DNA of 64,000 nt from Paracoccus sp. TOH (GTDB lineage: Bacteria > Pseudomonadota > Alphaproteobacteria > Rhodobacterales > Rhodobacteraceae): the NCBI RefSeq assembly GCF_030388245.1, contig NZ_CP098361.1, positions 372,001 through 436,000 on the forward strand, written 5' to 3'. A program made the translations under genes and the position numbers. The first letter of the stretch is position 1; every line of letters begins with the position of its first letter. Below, in pieces: positions 1 through 8,420 of the stretch. Under the pieces are notes generated by a model. It saw only the letters and a list, made by a program, of their open reading frames with translations, ran no database searches and was not told the DNA's origin.

Positions 1-43
1 CTGGTGCATATTTCAGCTCCAGCCCGTAATCCTTTGAATCCAT
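1..43 (-). CDS. Probable HK97-type prohead protease, N-terminus only
   Basis: Partial gene running off the left edge. The ATG lies one base after the stop of the preceding small gene, and the 14 visible residues are MDSKDYGLELKYAP. An early LELK(F/Y)A stretch is typical of GTA/HK97 prohead proteases, and the position directly after portal and the small gene is where the protease sits in Rhodobacterales GTA clusters. The assignment rests mainly on gene order, since no catalytic residue is in the window. Confidence 0.45.
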   Translation of the reverse strand, partial: MDSKDYGLELKYAP

Positions 44-44
44 G

Positions 45-278
45 TCAGCCTCCTTTCGGTGCATATTCCAGGATCGACTGCACCGCCTGGGTCAGGATCA
101 CCGCGACGACGCCATAGACGGTCATCCACAGCCGCCGCTCCAGCCCCTCGATCAGCGCCTCGATCCGCTCCAGCCGCCGCTCGACCTGGCCGAATTGCAG
201 CGCCATGATCCGCTCCTGCGTATCGAAGCGCTGGTCGTGCCAGTCGAAGGGCTCCTTCACGAAACGCGAGCCCTCCAT
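45..278 (-). CDS. Small GTA-cluster protein between portal and protease
   Basis: Encodes 77 residues. I chose the ATG at 278 because it starts two bases after the portal stop (281-283); an upstream in-frame start would lie deep inside the portal gene. Residues 22-50 form a charged, heptad-like amphipathic helix (QVERRLERIEALIEGLERRL). Residues 51-68 are hydrophobic and could be a single membrane span. The position matches the small orfg3.5-type gene of GTA clusters. Its function is not known; the layout (short coiled coil plus membrane segment) resembles small phage accessory proteins. Confidence 0.7.
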   Translation of the reverse strand: MEGSRFVKEPFDWHDQRFDTQERIMALQFGQVERRLERIEALIEGLERRLWMTVYGVVAVILTQAVQSILEYAPKGG

Positions 279-280
279 CG

Positions 281-1477
281 TCAGCCCTCCGCCAAGGGCG
301 GCAGGCCCAGCGCCGCCCGCTTCTCGGCCTCGGTCAGAAAGGCGGCCTCGCCGATGCGCCGCCAATGGCTGTCGCGCTCCTCGGCCAGCGCCGGAACCCG
401 GTCCGGATCGGCACGCAGGTCGATCTCGGCGCCCAGATGCTCGGACAGCCACCAGGCCACGGCGCCGGCAACGCGCGAGACCAGCGGCAGCACCGTCAGC
501 CGATAGAAGGCGCGATGCGCCTCGGCGTAATTGGCATAGGTCGCCTCGCCCGGAATGCCGATCAGCATCGGCGGCACGCCGAAGGCCTGGGCGATTTCCC
601 GCGCCGCCGCCAGCTTGGTCTCGTGGAACTCCATGTCGCTGGGCGAGAACCCCATCGGCTTCCAGTCAAGCCCCCCTTCCAGCAGCATCGGCCGCCCGGC
701 ATTGCGCGCGCCCTGATGGTGCATCTCCATCTCGGTCACCAGCCGGTCATACTGGTCCGGCGACAGGCTGCCCTGCCCATCCGCCCCCTTGTAGACGATC
801 GCCCCCGAAGGCCGCGCCGCATTGTCCAGCAGCGCCTTCGACCAGCTCGAGGCGCTGTTATGCACATCCACCGCCACCGCCGCCGCCTGCATGGGCGACA
901 GCCCGTAATGGTCGTCCAGCGGATGGAAGCTGCGGATATGGCAGATCGGATCGGGACTGCCCGCCATGTCGAAGCGCACCTTCCGCCCGCCCACGCCATA
1001 TTCATAGGCGACGGGCCAGCCATCCGGCCCCGGCACCACCGCCATCCGGTCCGAGCGCAGCACATGCAGCTCGGCCGGCAAGCCCTTGGCGCCCTCGCCC
1101 ACCGCTTCCAGATAGCCATTGCCGCTCAGCAGGATCTGCCCGAACAGCGCCTCGAACAGCTCGGCGCGACCCTGCCCGGCATTGGGCCGGCGCAGCAGGT
1201 CCAGCACCGGGTGCACCTCGTAGCGCCGTTCGCGGTCCTGGCAGACCAGCGGCACCGCGGCGGCGGCCTCGGCAATCAGCCGCACGGCCCGGAACCCGAC
1301 CGGGTTGCCGGCAAAGCCGGCATTGGTCAGGCTGACCGTGTCGCGCGGCGACCAGACCACCCGCCCCGAGCCCGCCGCCAGCGCCACCACCTTGCCGGTG
1401 GCGCTGGCCTTCTTCTCGACCTCGACGACGGGCGGCCTCGCGGCCGCAGCCCCCCGTCCGAACCAGGGAAATGCCAT
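281..1477 (-). CDS. GTA/HK97-family phage portal protein
   Basis: 398 residues. Portal proteins form the dodecameric ring at one capsid vertex through which DNA is pumped. The protein has the HK97 portal layout: an N-terminal segment with the NAGFAGNPVGFRAVRLIA helix, a central PMQAAAVAVDVHNSASSW stretch and a C-terminal region with GVPPMLIGIPGEATYANYAE. I chose the ATG at 1477 because a strong ribosome site (AGGAGGGACC) lies just upstream; a TTG at 1558 in the same frame would fall inside an intergenic repeat. It lies downstream of the terminase with a 127-base gap, unusually long for a phage head operon. Family assignment is strong; the GTA rather than prophage reading comes from neighbours and host group. 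Confidence 0.9.
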   Translation of the reverse strand: MAFPWFGRGAAAARPPVVEVEKKASATGKVVALAAGSGRVVWSPRDTVSLTNAGFAGNPVGFRAVRLIAEAAAAVPLVCQDRERRYEVHPVLDLLRRPNAGQGRAELFEALFGQILLSGNGYLEAVGEGAKGLPAELHVLRSDRMAVVPGPDGWPVAYEYGVGGRKVRFDMAGSPDPICHIRSFHPLDDHYGLSPMQAAAVAVDVHNSASSWSKALLDNAARPSGAIVYKGADGQGSLSPDQYDRLVTEMEMHHQGARNAGRPMLLEGGLDWKPMGFSPSDMEFHETKLAAAREIAQAFGVPPMLIGIPGEATYANYAEAHRAFYRLTVLPLVSRVAGAVAWWLSEHLGAEIDLRADPDRVPALAEERDSHWRRIGEAAFLTEAEKRAALGLPPLAEG

Positions 1478-1540
1478 CGGTCCCTCCTGAATCCCCAATG
1501 AAAAAGGGCCGCTCCCGCGACCCTCCGCAGGCCCCAAGGC

Positions 1541-1597
1541 CCTTTCTCCGTTTTCCAAATACCCCGCAGGGGGTCCGGGGGACGCGACGTCCCCCGG
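1541..1597. repeat. Hairpin plus GGGTATTTGG-box repeat between terminase and portal genes
   Basis: Positions 1575-1584 (CCGGGGGACG) pair perfectly with 1588-1597 across a three-base loop. Immediately beside it, 1541-1565 carries CCGTTTTCCAAATACCCC, the reverse complement of the GGGTATTTGGAAAACGG box seen elsewhere in this window. Read on the minus strand the hairpin directly follows the terminase stop, so it could act as a terminator, an RNA-processing site or a mobile intergenic repeat. Confidence 0.7.
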
Positions 1598-1604
1598 TCC
1601 GGCG

Positions 1605-2945
1605 CTACAACCCCCGCACCGAGGGCCGTCTCCAGGCCGCCGCCGGCTCGATCACCAGCTCATGGATTGCCCAGACCAGCGCATCCAGCCGGTCGGGCGA
1701 GCCCCTGCCGCCATAGCCCGCCACGGTCATCCGGCACATCTGGTCCTCCAGCACGCCCAGCCCGCGCAGATGATGCACCCGCCCCTGCTCGTAAAGCGCC
1801 GCCACCGGCTCGGCCCGCAAGCCCTTGCCGCGCCCGGCCCGCAAGGCGCGGAACGGCACCAGCGGATCGACCTGCCGGATCACGCTCTCGACCAGGTCGC
1901 CGCCCTGGTTGACCTCGGCCACCAGCCGCTCGGCGCCATGCCGCTGCATCGCCGCGATGGCCGCCCGCGCCCAGTCCGACGGCCCGCCCCGGACCGAGGC
2001 ATCCTCCAGCACATAGGCCCGCCACTCCGTCACCGGCCCCTCGCTGACCACGCCGGCCACGACGATGCCGCATTCGTCCGAGGCCGCGCCCGAGCTCACC
2101 GCCGGATCGACCGCCACCACGATGCGCGACAGCCGCGGCGCCGCCTCGACCCGGCAGCGCTCGACCATGGCGGTGGTCCACAGCGCGCCCTCGACATCCT
2201 CCAGCAGCAGCCCCTCCAGCTCCTGCCGGCCCAGCCGGGTGCCGGCATAGCGCGCCTCGACCTCGGCCAGGAAACTTTCGGCCAGATAGGCGCGGTTGGC
2301 CTCGGTCGGGGCATGGGTGGTCACCGTCGAGGCATTGCCCAGGATCCGCTTCAGCACCCCGACGTTCTTCGGCGTGGTGGTGACCACCTGCTGCGGATGC
2401 TGCCCCAGCCGCAGCGCGAATTGCAGCATGTCCCAGGTCTCCTCGGCCTTCTTCCACTTCGCCAGCTCGTCGACCCAGGCCGCGTCGAATTGCGGCCCGC
2501 GCAAAGCCTCGGGCTCATGCGCCGAATAGACCTGCGCCGTCGCACCATTGGGCCAGACCAGCCGCCGCCGCCCCGCCTCCCAGACCGGACGCCGGTCTGG
2601 CGGCGAACAGGCCAGGATGCCCGACTCGCCAAAGACCATCACGTCCCGCGCCTGGTCGAAGGTCTCGGACACCAGCGCCACGCGATGCGCCCGCCCCGGA
2701 GCATCGGCGGTCGCCCCCTCGACCTGCGCGCGCACCCATTCCGAGCCGGCGCGGGTCTTGCCCGCGCCGCGCCCGCCCATGATCACCCAGGTCTTCCAGT
2801 CGCCCTCGGGCGGCAGCTGATGCGGCAGCGCCCAGAACTCGAAAAGCCAGGGCAGCGCCGCCAGGGCATTGTCGCTGAGGCCCCCCAGGAATTCGTCAAC
2901 CTCCTCCGGCTCGGCGGAGGCAAGCCAGGCGGCGCCCGATTTCAT
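1605..2945 (-). CDS. GTA/phage terminase large subunit (packaging ATPase-nuclease)
   Basis: 446 residues from the ATG at 2945. The large terminase hydrolyses ATP to drive DNA into the prohead and cuts the DNA. Walker A is GGRGAGKT at about residues 57-64, Walker B ends in AAWVDE at 155-160, and the C-terminal nuclease half begins near IVVAVDPAVSSG with candidate metal-binding acids. I preferred this start because the open frame upstream lies inside the small-terminase gene; the two genes still overlap by about 50 bases, suggesting coupled translation. The repeat at 1541-1597 follows its stop. In a GTA this enzyme packages host DNA headfully; that role is inferred from family and gene order. 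Confidence 0.9.
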   Translation of the reverse strand: MKSGAAWLASAEPEEVDEFLGGLSDNALAALPWLFEFWALPHQLPPEGDWKTWVIMGGRGAGKTRAGSEWVRAQVEGATADAPGRAHRVALVSETFDQARDVMVFGESGILACSPPDRRPVWEAGRRRLVWPNGATAQVYSAHEPEALRGPQFDAAWVDELAKWKKAEETWDMLQFALRLGQHPQQVVTTTPKNVGVLKRILGNASTVTTHAPTEANRAYLAESFLAEVEARYAGTRLGRQELEGLLLEDVEGALWTTAMVERCRVEAAPRLSRIVVAVDPAVSSGAASDECGIVVAGVVSEGPVTEWRAYVLEDASVRGGPSDWARAAIAAMQRHGAERLVAEVNQGGDLVESVIRQVDPLVPFRALRAGRGKGLRAEPVAALYEQGRVHHLRGLGVLEDQMCRMTVAGYGGRGSPDRLDALVWAIHELVIEPAAAWRRPSVRGL

Positions 2946-3258
2946 CTCGTGCCGCGACAAGGTCGAGTGCCCCTGCACCGACCTGTCCGGCAGCATCCTT
3001 GCGAAGCTTGTCAACCTTGTTCCTTTCCTCCAGCACCATTTGGGTCGCGTCCCGCAGGGCGCGCACCAGCTTGCCGGATTCCTTCAAATCGTCGGTCTTG
3101 CCCGCCGTGATCTTGCGGCGAAGCCTGTCCAGATCGGCCGCGTAGGACCAAAACAGCCCGTCCGCGATCTCCAGCACGCTCATATCGGGCGCCGTGGCGG
3201 CGCCGGGCACGAAAGGCCCTTCCGGCGCCTCCGGCCCCGGATCGAAACTCATGGTCAT
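2896..3258 (-). CDS. GTA small terminase-like protein (orfg1 type)
   Basis: 120 residues, first gene of the GTA-type cluster. The N-terminus is Pro/Gly/Ala-rich and disordered. Residues 30-110 are predicted mostly helical and charged (DLDRLRRKITAGKTDDLKES), as in small terminases that form a DNA-recognition ring for the large subunit. There are two possible starts, ATG at 3258 and 3252; an AGGGC site 7 bases upstream favours 3258. Its 3' end overlaps the large terminase start. The function is inferred from position and helical character, since small terminases share little sequence. Confidence 0.7.
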   Translation of the reverse strand: MTMSFDPGPEAPEGPFVPGAATAPDMSVLEIADGLFWSYAADLDRLRRKITAGKTDDLKESGKLVRALRDATQMVLEERNKVDKLRKDAAGQVGAGALDLVAARDEIGRRLACLRRAGGG

Positions 3259-3305
3259 TCTTGATCGCCCTGCCCTCGTGTGCCTGTCCGCACGAGCGAG
3301 ACATG

Positions 3306-3340
3306 AAAAAAGCGGCCCAAGGTCACCGACCCGGCCGCTT
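3306..3340 (-). terminator. Intrinsic terminator upstream of the GTA-type cluster
   Basis: Read on the minus strand, AAGCGGCC and GGCCGCTT form an 8-bp stem (3310-3317 with 3333-3340), an inner GGTC/GACC pair extends it, and a run of six Ts follows. It lies about 50 bases upstream of the first GTA gene and downstream of an AT-rich promoter-like stretch, so it either ends a short leader RNA or attenuates the cluster. Confidence 0.75.
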
Positions 3341-3420
3341 GCCCATTTCTCCCAGCATGGGTAATTTCTACTTCAGGGCGTTCGCAGAGTCAACGCAAAA
3401 CCCATGGTTGTGCGTCCCTC

Positions 3421-3455
3421 TGCCAATTATTCTTTATAAAAAACAAATTGCCTCG
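3421..3455 (-). promoter_or_regulatory. AT-rich promoter-like region ahead of the GTA-type cluster
   Basis: This is the most AT-rich stretch nearby in a very GC-rich window; on the minus strand it reads TTTGTTTTTTATAAAGAATA. TATAAAG or AATAAT could serve as a -10 element. No good -35 can be fixed. It is oriented toward the leader, terminator and GTA genes. Confidence 0.3.
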
Positions 3456-3490
3456 CGCAACACCCCATCGCGCGGCCGCGCAACAGGGCG

Positions 3491-3515
3491 AAAACGGGGA
3501 CGGAATCGCCCCCGT
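3491..3515 (-). terminator. Terminator after mltG
   Basis: On the minus strand ACGGGG and CCCCGT form a stem around a GC-rich loop and are followed by TTTT. It begins about 10 bases after the mltG stop and closes the fabF-mltG transcript. Confidence 0.65.
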
Positions 3516-3524
3516 CTTGCGGTG

Positions 3525-4703
3525 TCAGTCGCCCTGCACCGGCGACAACGGCTCGCCGCGCTGCCGCTCGATCTCGCGCCAGCGCGCGACGTTCTGGTTG
3601 TGCTCCTCCAGCGTGCGGGCAAAGGCATGGCCGCCCGAGCCGTCGGCGACGAAGAACACGTAATCCGTATCCTCCTGATCCATCGCCGCCTCGATGGCGG
3701 CCCGGCCGGGATTGGCGATCGGCGTCGGCGGCAGCCCGTCGATCTGATAGGTGTTGTAGGGCGTCCGCCGACGCAGCTCGGAGCCGCGGATGCCGCGATC
3801 CAGCACCCCCTTGCCGCCGGTGATGCCATAGATCACCGTCGGGTCGGTCTCCAGCCGCATCCCCTGCCGCATCCGGTTGACGAAGACGCTGGCCACCACC
3901 CGGCGCTCGTCCGGCACCCCGGTCTCCTTCTCGATGATCGAGGCCATGATCAGCGCCTCTTGCGGCGTCGCATAGGGCAGATCCGGCTCGCGCTTCTCCC
4001 AGGCCGCGGCCAGGTGCGCGGCCTGCCGCCGCGCCATCTCGGCCAGCAGAGCCGCGCGGTCGGCGCCCTTCTCGACGTCATAGGTATCGGGCGCCAGGCT
4101 GCCCTCCTCCGGCAGTTTCGCGACCTCGCCGCCCAGGAACCCGGCCTGCTTCAGCCCCTCGACCACCTGCCAGCTGGTGACGCCCTCGGCGACCGAGATG
4201 CGCAGCCGCGCGTCCGGCTTTTGCTCGGCCGCGGCGATGACCTCGGGCGCCGGCTCGCTGGCGGGGTTGTATTTCGCCTGCTCGGCAAACACCCCGGTCC
4301 CGGCATCCATGTCGCGCAGGATCACCGAGTTCTCGCGCACGCCGATGCGGAACACCACCTCGGTGCCGCAGGTGCTGGGACCGCCGGCGGTGATGACCCG
4401 GACGATCTCCTCCATGCTGGACTGCGGCGGCATCAGGTAAGAGCCGTATTTCAGATCGCGCGACTTCCCCGCATAATCCGCGCCGGCCCGGAACACATAG
4501 GCATTGGACACCACGCCCTGCTCGGCCAGTTGCTGGCTGACCGCGTTCAGGCTGGCGCCCGGCGCGACGCGCACGCAAGCCGCCACGGCGCTGGGGCCGG
4601 GCCGGGAGTATTCGTGCTTGCCCCAGGCGATGGCCGCTGCGACCGCGATCAGGATCACGATCAGCAGCGTCAGGAAGTTCGACGCGATGTGGCGCCAGAT
4701 CAT
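3525..4703 (-). CDS. mltG: Endolytic murein transglycosylase MltG
   Basis: 392 residues. MltG cleaves nascent glycan strands at the inner membrane and is thought to set glycan chain length. Residues 9-27 form the single N-terminal membrane anchor. A LysM-like region follows, then the YceG catalytic fold with the family motif ASIIEKETG, where Glu258 corresponds to the catalytic glutamate, and LETDPTVIYG downstream. It starts with an ATGA overlap on the fabF stop, so the pair is cotranscribed; fabF-mltG is a usual Rhodobacterales order. Length is slightly above the E. coli enzyme. A terminator follows. Confidence 0.95.
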   Translation of the reverse strand: MIWRHIASNFLTLLIVILIAVAAAIAWGKHEYSRPGPSAVAACVRVAPGASLNAVSQQLAEQGVVSNAYVFRAGADYAGKSRDLKYGSYLMPPQSSMEEIVRVITAGGPSTCGTEVVFRIGVRENSVILRDMDAGTGVFAEQAKYNPASEPAPEVIAAAEQKPDARLRISVAEGVTSWQVVEGLKQAGFLGGEVAKLPEEGSLAPDTYDVEKGADRAALLAEMARRQAAHLAAAWEKREPDLPYATPQEALIMASIIEKETGVPDERRVVASVFVNRMRQGMRLETDPTVIYGITGGKGVLDRGIRGSELRRRTPYNTYQIDGLPPTPIANPGRAAIEAAMDQEDTDYVFFVADGSGGHAFARTLEEHNQNVARWREIERQRGEPLSPVQGD

Positions 4704-5962
4704 TCCTTGACCCGCCCCATCACCAGGCTGGCATTGGTGCCGCCGAAGCCGAAGCTGTTCGACAGCACATACTCCACCTTGCGCCGCACGGCGGCATTGG
4801 CGGCCAGATCGACGGCGGATTCACGCGCCTGGTTGTCCAGGTTGATCGTCGGCGGGCAGATCTGGTCGCGCAGCGCCAGGATGCAGAAGATCGCCTCGAC
4901 CGCGCCGGCCGCACCCAGCAGATGCCCGATGCTCGACTTGGTCGAGGACATGACGACGTTCCCCGCCGCCTCGCCCAGCAGCCGCTCGACCGCGCCCAGT
5001 TCGATCACGTCGGCCATGGTCGAGGTGCCGTGCGCATTGATGTAGTCCAGGTCGCCCGGCGACAGGTTGGCGCGCGCCAAGGCATTGGTCATGCTGCGGA
5101 AACCGCCGTCGCCATCCTCGCTGGGCGCGGTGATGTGATAGGCGTCGCCCGACATGCCGTAACCCAGGATCTCGGCATAGATCTTGGCGCCGCGGGCCTT
5201 GGCGTGCTCGTATTCCTCCAGCACCACGACGCCGGCGCCCTCGCCCATGACGAAGCCGTCGCGGTCCTCGTCCCAGGGGCGGGATGCCGCCTTGGGATCG
5301 TCCTCGCGCTTGGTCGACAGCGCCTTGCAGGCATTGAAGCCGGCGATGCCGATCTCGCAGATCGGGCTTTCGGTGCCGCCCGCGACCATGACGTCCGCAT
5401 CGCCCAGCGCGATCAGCCGCGCCGCGTCGCCGATGGCATGCGCGCCGGTCGAGCAGGCGGTGACCACCGCATGGTTCGGCCCCTTGAAGCCGAAGCGGAT
5501 CGAGACCTGGCCCGAGACCAGATTGATCAGCGCCCCCGGAATGAAGAAGGGCGAGACCCGCTTCGGCCCGCGTTCCTTGATCAGCACCGCCGTATCGGCG
5601 ATCGAGGACAACCCGCCGATGCCCGAGCCGATCATGACGCCGGTGCGCTCGCGCTCGTCCTCGTTTGCCGGCTCCCAGCCGGAATCCTGCACCGCCTGCG
5701 CGGCGGCGGCCATGCCGTAAAGGATGAAGTCGTCGACCTTGCGCCGGTCCTTGGGCTCCATCCAGTCATCGGGGTTGAAGCTGCCGCCCGTACCGTCGCC
5801 GAACGGGATCTCGCAGGCATATTTCGTCGTTACGTCCTTGGTGTCGAACCGGGTGATCGGTCCGGCGCCGGATTCCCCGGCCAGAAGTCTCGACCAGGTC
5901 TCCTCGACCCCCGAGGCCAGCGGCGTGACCATCCCCAGACCGGTGACGACAACTCTGCGCAT
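4700..5962 (-). CDS. fabF: Beta-ketoacyl-ACP synthase II
   Basis: 420 residues. The enzyme condenses malonyl-ACP with acyl-ACP in fatty-acid elongation. The catalytic triad is visible: Cys170 in VVTACSTGAH, His311 in NAHGTSTMADV and His347 in KSSIGHLLGAAGA, with the glycine-rich NSFGFGGTNAS near the C-terminus. The start ATG at 5962 (MRRVVVTGLG) has GAAGGGAG upstream; the open frame extends further, but upstream codons are not fabF-like. It overlaps mltG by four bases. acpP and fabG, often upstream, are not here; instead a divergent telA gene begins 248 bases away. Confidence 0.97.
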   Translation of the reverse strand: MRRVVVTGLGMVTPLASGVEETWSRLLAGESGAGPITRFDTKDVTTKYACEIPFGDGTGGSFNPDDWMEPKDRRKVDDFILYGMAAAAQAVQDSGWEPANEDERERTGVMIGSGIGGLSSIADTAVLIKERGPKRVSPFFIPGALINLVSGQVSIRFGFKGPNHAVVTACSTGAHAIGDAARLIALGDADVMVAGGTESPICEIGIAGFNACKALSTKREDDPKAASRPWDEDRDGFVMGEGAGVVVLEEYEHAKARGAKIYAEILGYGMSGDAYHITAPSEDGDGGFRSMTNALARANLSPGDLDYINAHGTSTMADVIELGAVERLLGEAAGNVVMSSTKSSIGHLLGAAGAVEAIFCILALRDQICPPTINLDNQARESAVDLAANAAVRRKVEYVLSNSFGFGGTNASLVMGRVKE

Positions 5963-6210
5963 GCACGGGCTCCCTTCGCAACGCTCAATCGGGCAGGTTC
6001 TACACGCCCCCCGCCCGCCGCGCAACGCAAAGCGGCCCGGCCGGCAAGCCCCCGCCCCGGCGGATCCGGCGCCACCCGGGCAGGATGGCAACACCCGCCG
6101 GGGCAATGGGAACCGCACCCGCGGGCGCTCGTTGAACTCATCGGGAATCGGCCTATTCTGCGGCCGAGCCCCTGCCTTGCAGAAGCTCCCACAGGAAAGG
6201 ACGACGCCGG

Positions 6211-7386
6211 ATGACCACGCAGACACAGGCCAGCGCCCAGGCCGCGCTGGACGAGATCCAGACCGTGACCTCGGTGGTCCTGCCCGAACCGCCCGCCGCC
6301 GCGCCGAAACTGGCCGAGGCCGGGCCCGCCGTGGCCGAGGAGATCCGCAAGCGCATGGCCGAGGTCGATATCCGCGACTCCGGCTCGATCGTGCATTTCG
6401 GCGCCCGCGCCCAGAACGAGCTGCAGGAAATCAGCCAGGCCATGCTGGCCGACGTCAGAAACAAGGACGTGGGCCCGGCCGGCGAGTCGCTGCGCGAGAT
6501 CGTGACCACCATCCGCGGCTTTTCGGTCAGCGAGCTGGACGTGCGCCGCCGGCGCAGCTGGTGGGAGAAGCTTCTGGGCCGCGCCGCGCCCTTCGCCAAA
6601 TTCGTCGCCAATTACGAAGAGGTGCAGGGCCAGATCGACCGCATCACCGCCGATCTCGACCAGCACCAGCACCGGCTGCTCAAGGACATCAAGTCGCTCG
6701 ACCTGCTCTATGACCGGACGCTGAACTTCTATGACGAACTCGCGCTCTATATCGCCGCGGGCGAGGAGAAGCTGGCCCAGATCGACCGCGACGAGACCCC
6801 TGCCAAGGAAGCCGCCGTCGAAGCCGCGGCCGAGAACGACAAGGTCATGGCCGCGCAGGAGTTGCGCGACCTGCGCGCGGCCCGCGACGACCTGGACCGC
6901 CGGGTGCATGACCTCAAGCTGACCCGGCAGGTGACCATGCAGTCGCTGCCCTCGATCCGGCTGGTGCAGGAAAACGACAAGTCCTTGGTCACCAAGATCA
7001 ACTCTACCCTGGTGAACACCGTGCCGCTGTGGGAAACGCAGCTTGCGCAGGCCGTGACCATCCAGCGCAGCGCCGAGGCCGCCCGCGCGGTCAAGGAGGC
7101 GAACGACCTGACCAACGACCTTCTGACCGCCAACGCCAAGAACCTGCGCGAGGCCAATGCCCAGATCCGCACCCAGATCGAGCGCGGCGTCTTCGACATC
7201 GAGGCGGTGCGCACCGCCAATGCCGAGCTGATCTCGACCATCGAGGACAGCCTGCGCATCGCCGACGAGGGCCGCACCCGCCGCGCCGCCGCCGAGGAAG
7301 ACCTGAAGACCATGGAGACCGAGCTGCGCAACACCCTCGCCGCGGCCAGCGCCCGATCCGCAACCCCAGCAACGACGCCATCGTGA
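6211..7386 (+). CDS. TelA/KlaA-family toxic anion resistance protein
   Basis: 391 residues belonging to the TelA (KlaA) family, linked to tellurite and other stress resistance; the molecular mechanism is unsettled. The body is almost wholly alpha-helical with long coiled-coil stretches, and contains family-typical segments such as DSGSIVHFGARAQNE, WWEKLLGRAAPFAKF and MQSLPSIRLVQENDKSLV. There is no signal peptide or membrane span, so it is probably cytoplasmic or peripheral. CAGGAAAGGA precedes the ATG. Its stop overlaps the GTG of the next gene (GTGA), so the two are translationally coupled. The SPFH and zinc-ribbon genes downstream suggest an envelope-stress module. Confidence 0.9.
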   Translation: MTTQTQASAQAALDEIQTVTSVVLPEPPAAAPKLAEAGPAVAEEIRKRMAEVDIRDSGSIVHFGARAQNELQEISQAMLADVRNKDVGPAGESLREIVTTIRGFSVSELDVRRRRSWWEKLLGRAAPFAKFVANYEEVQGQIDRITADLDQHQHRLLKDIKSLDLLYDRTLNFYDELALYIAAGEEKLAQIDRDETPAKEAAVEAAAENDKVMAAQELRDLRAARDDLDRRVHDLKLTRQVTMQSLPSIRLVQENDKSLVTKINSTLVNTVPLWETQLAQAVTIQRSAEAARAVKEANDLTNDLLTANAKNLREANAQIRTQIERGVFDIEAVRTANAELISTIEDSLRIADEGRTRRAAAEEDLKTMETELRNTLAAASARSATPATTPS

Positions 7387-8420
7387 CCCTGCCTGCCCGC
7401 TTTCCTCCGCTCCTGCCCCTGCCCGTCGCGCTGGCCCTGCTGGCGCTGCTTGCCGCCTGCGCGCCCCAGCCGCCGACGGAAACCCCGCCCCCCGCAGTCG
7501 AGGCGCCGCCGCCGCCCGACCGGCCCGAACCGCCGCCGGTCGATCAGGCCGCGCTGCGCCGCGAACGCGCCGAGAGTGCCCGCGCCGCCACCGCCCGGGC
7601 CGAGGCCGCAGCCGCATCCCCCGTCAGCCGCAACATGCGCGACTATCTCGCCGGCATCGAGGAGACGCTGATCGCCCGCGGCCGGCTGCGCACCGATCCC
7701 GGCACCGAGATCGCGCTGACCCCCGAGAAGCTGGCCGAGGATTTCATCGAGGTGGCGCTGCATGACGAATATGTGCGCGACGGCGGCAAGCTGGTCTCGC
7801 GCCCGGTGCCCGCGCCCTTGCGGCGCTGGCAGCAGCCGGTGCGGGTGCGGCTGGAATTCGGCGACTCGGTCGCCCCGGCCCAGCGCGCCCGCGACCGCGC
7901 CGAGGTGGCAGGCTTCGCGGCGCGCCTGCAGCGCGTCAGCGGCCAGCCGGTGGCGCTGACCGGCGCCTCGGGCAATTTCAACGTGCTGATCCTGAACGAG
8001 GACGAACGGCGTGCCATCGGCGCGCGCCTGTCCGCGCTGGTGCCGGGCATTCCGGCCGGCGACATCGCCGCGCTGCGCGACCTGGCGCCGCAGAATTATT
8101 GCACGGTCTTCGCCTATTCCAGCGGCAATTCCCCGACCTATGCCCAGGCGGTGGCGCTGATCCGGGCCGAGCTGCCGCCGCGCCTGCGCCGCTCCTGCAT
8201 CCACGAGGAACTGGCGCAGGGCATGGGGCTGGCCAATGACAGCCCACGCGTGCGCCCCTCGATCTTCAACGACGACGAGGAATTCGCCTATCTGACCCGG
8301 CATGACGAACTGCTGCTGAAGATCCTTTACGACCCGCGCCTGCACCCCGGCATGACCGAGGCCGAGGCCCGCCCCATCGTGATGCAGATCGCCCGCGAGC
8401 TGCTGGGGACCGAGGTGTGA
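7383..8420 (+). CDS. DUF2927 domain lipoprotein
   Basis: 345 residues from a GTG overlapping the telA stop. Residues 1-23 form a lipoprotein signal ending at the lipobox LLAAC, followed by a Pro-rich linker (QPPTETPPPAVEAPPPP). The C-terminal half carries the DUF2927 domain common in Rhodobacterales, with CIHEELAQGMGLANDS followed by RPSIFNDDEEFAYLTRHDE. The His-Glu pairs resemble a metalloprotease-like centre, but HExxH is not exact, so activity is only a suggestion. It is expected in the periplasm, tethered to a membrane. Coupling to telA implies a shared role. Confidence 0.85.
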   Translation: MTLPARFPPLLPLPVALALLALLAACAPQPPTETPPPAVEAPPPPDRPEPPPVDQAALRRERAESARAATARAEAAAASPVSRNMRDYLAGIEETLIARGRLRTDPGTEIALTPEKLAEDFIEVALHDEYVRDGGKLVSRPVPAPLRRWQQPVRVRLEFGDSVAPAQRARDRAEVAGFAARLQRVSGQPVALTGASGNFNVLILNEDERRAIGARLSALVPGIPAGDIAALRDLAPQNYCTVFAYSSGNSPTYAQAVALIRAELPPRLRRSCIHEELAQGMGLANDSPRVRPSIFNDDEEFAYLTRHDELLLKILYDPRLHPGMTEAEARPIVMQIARELLGTEV

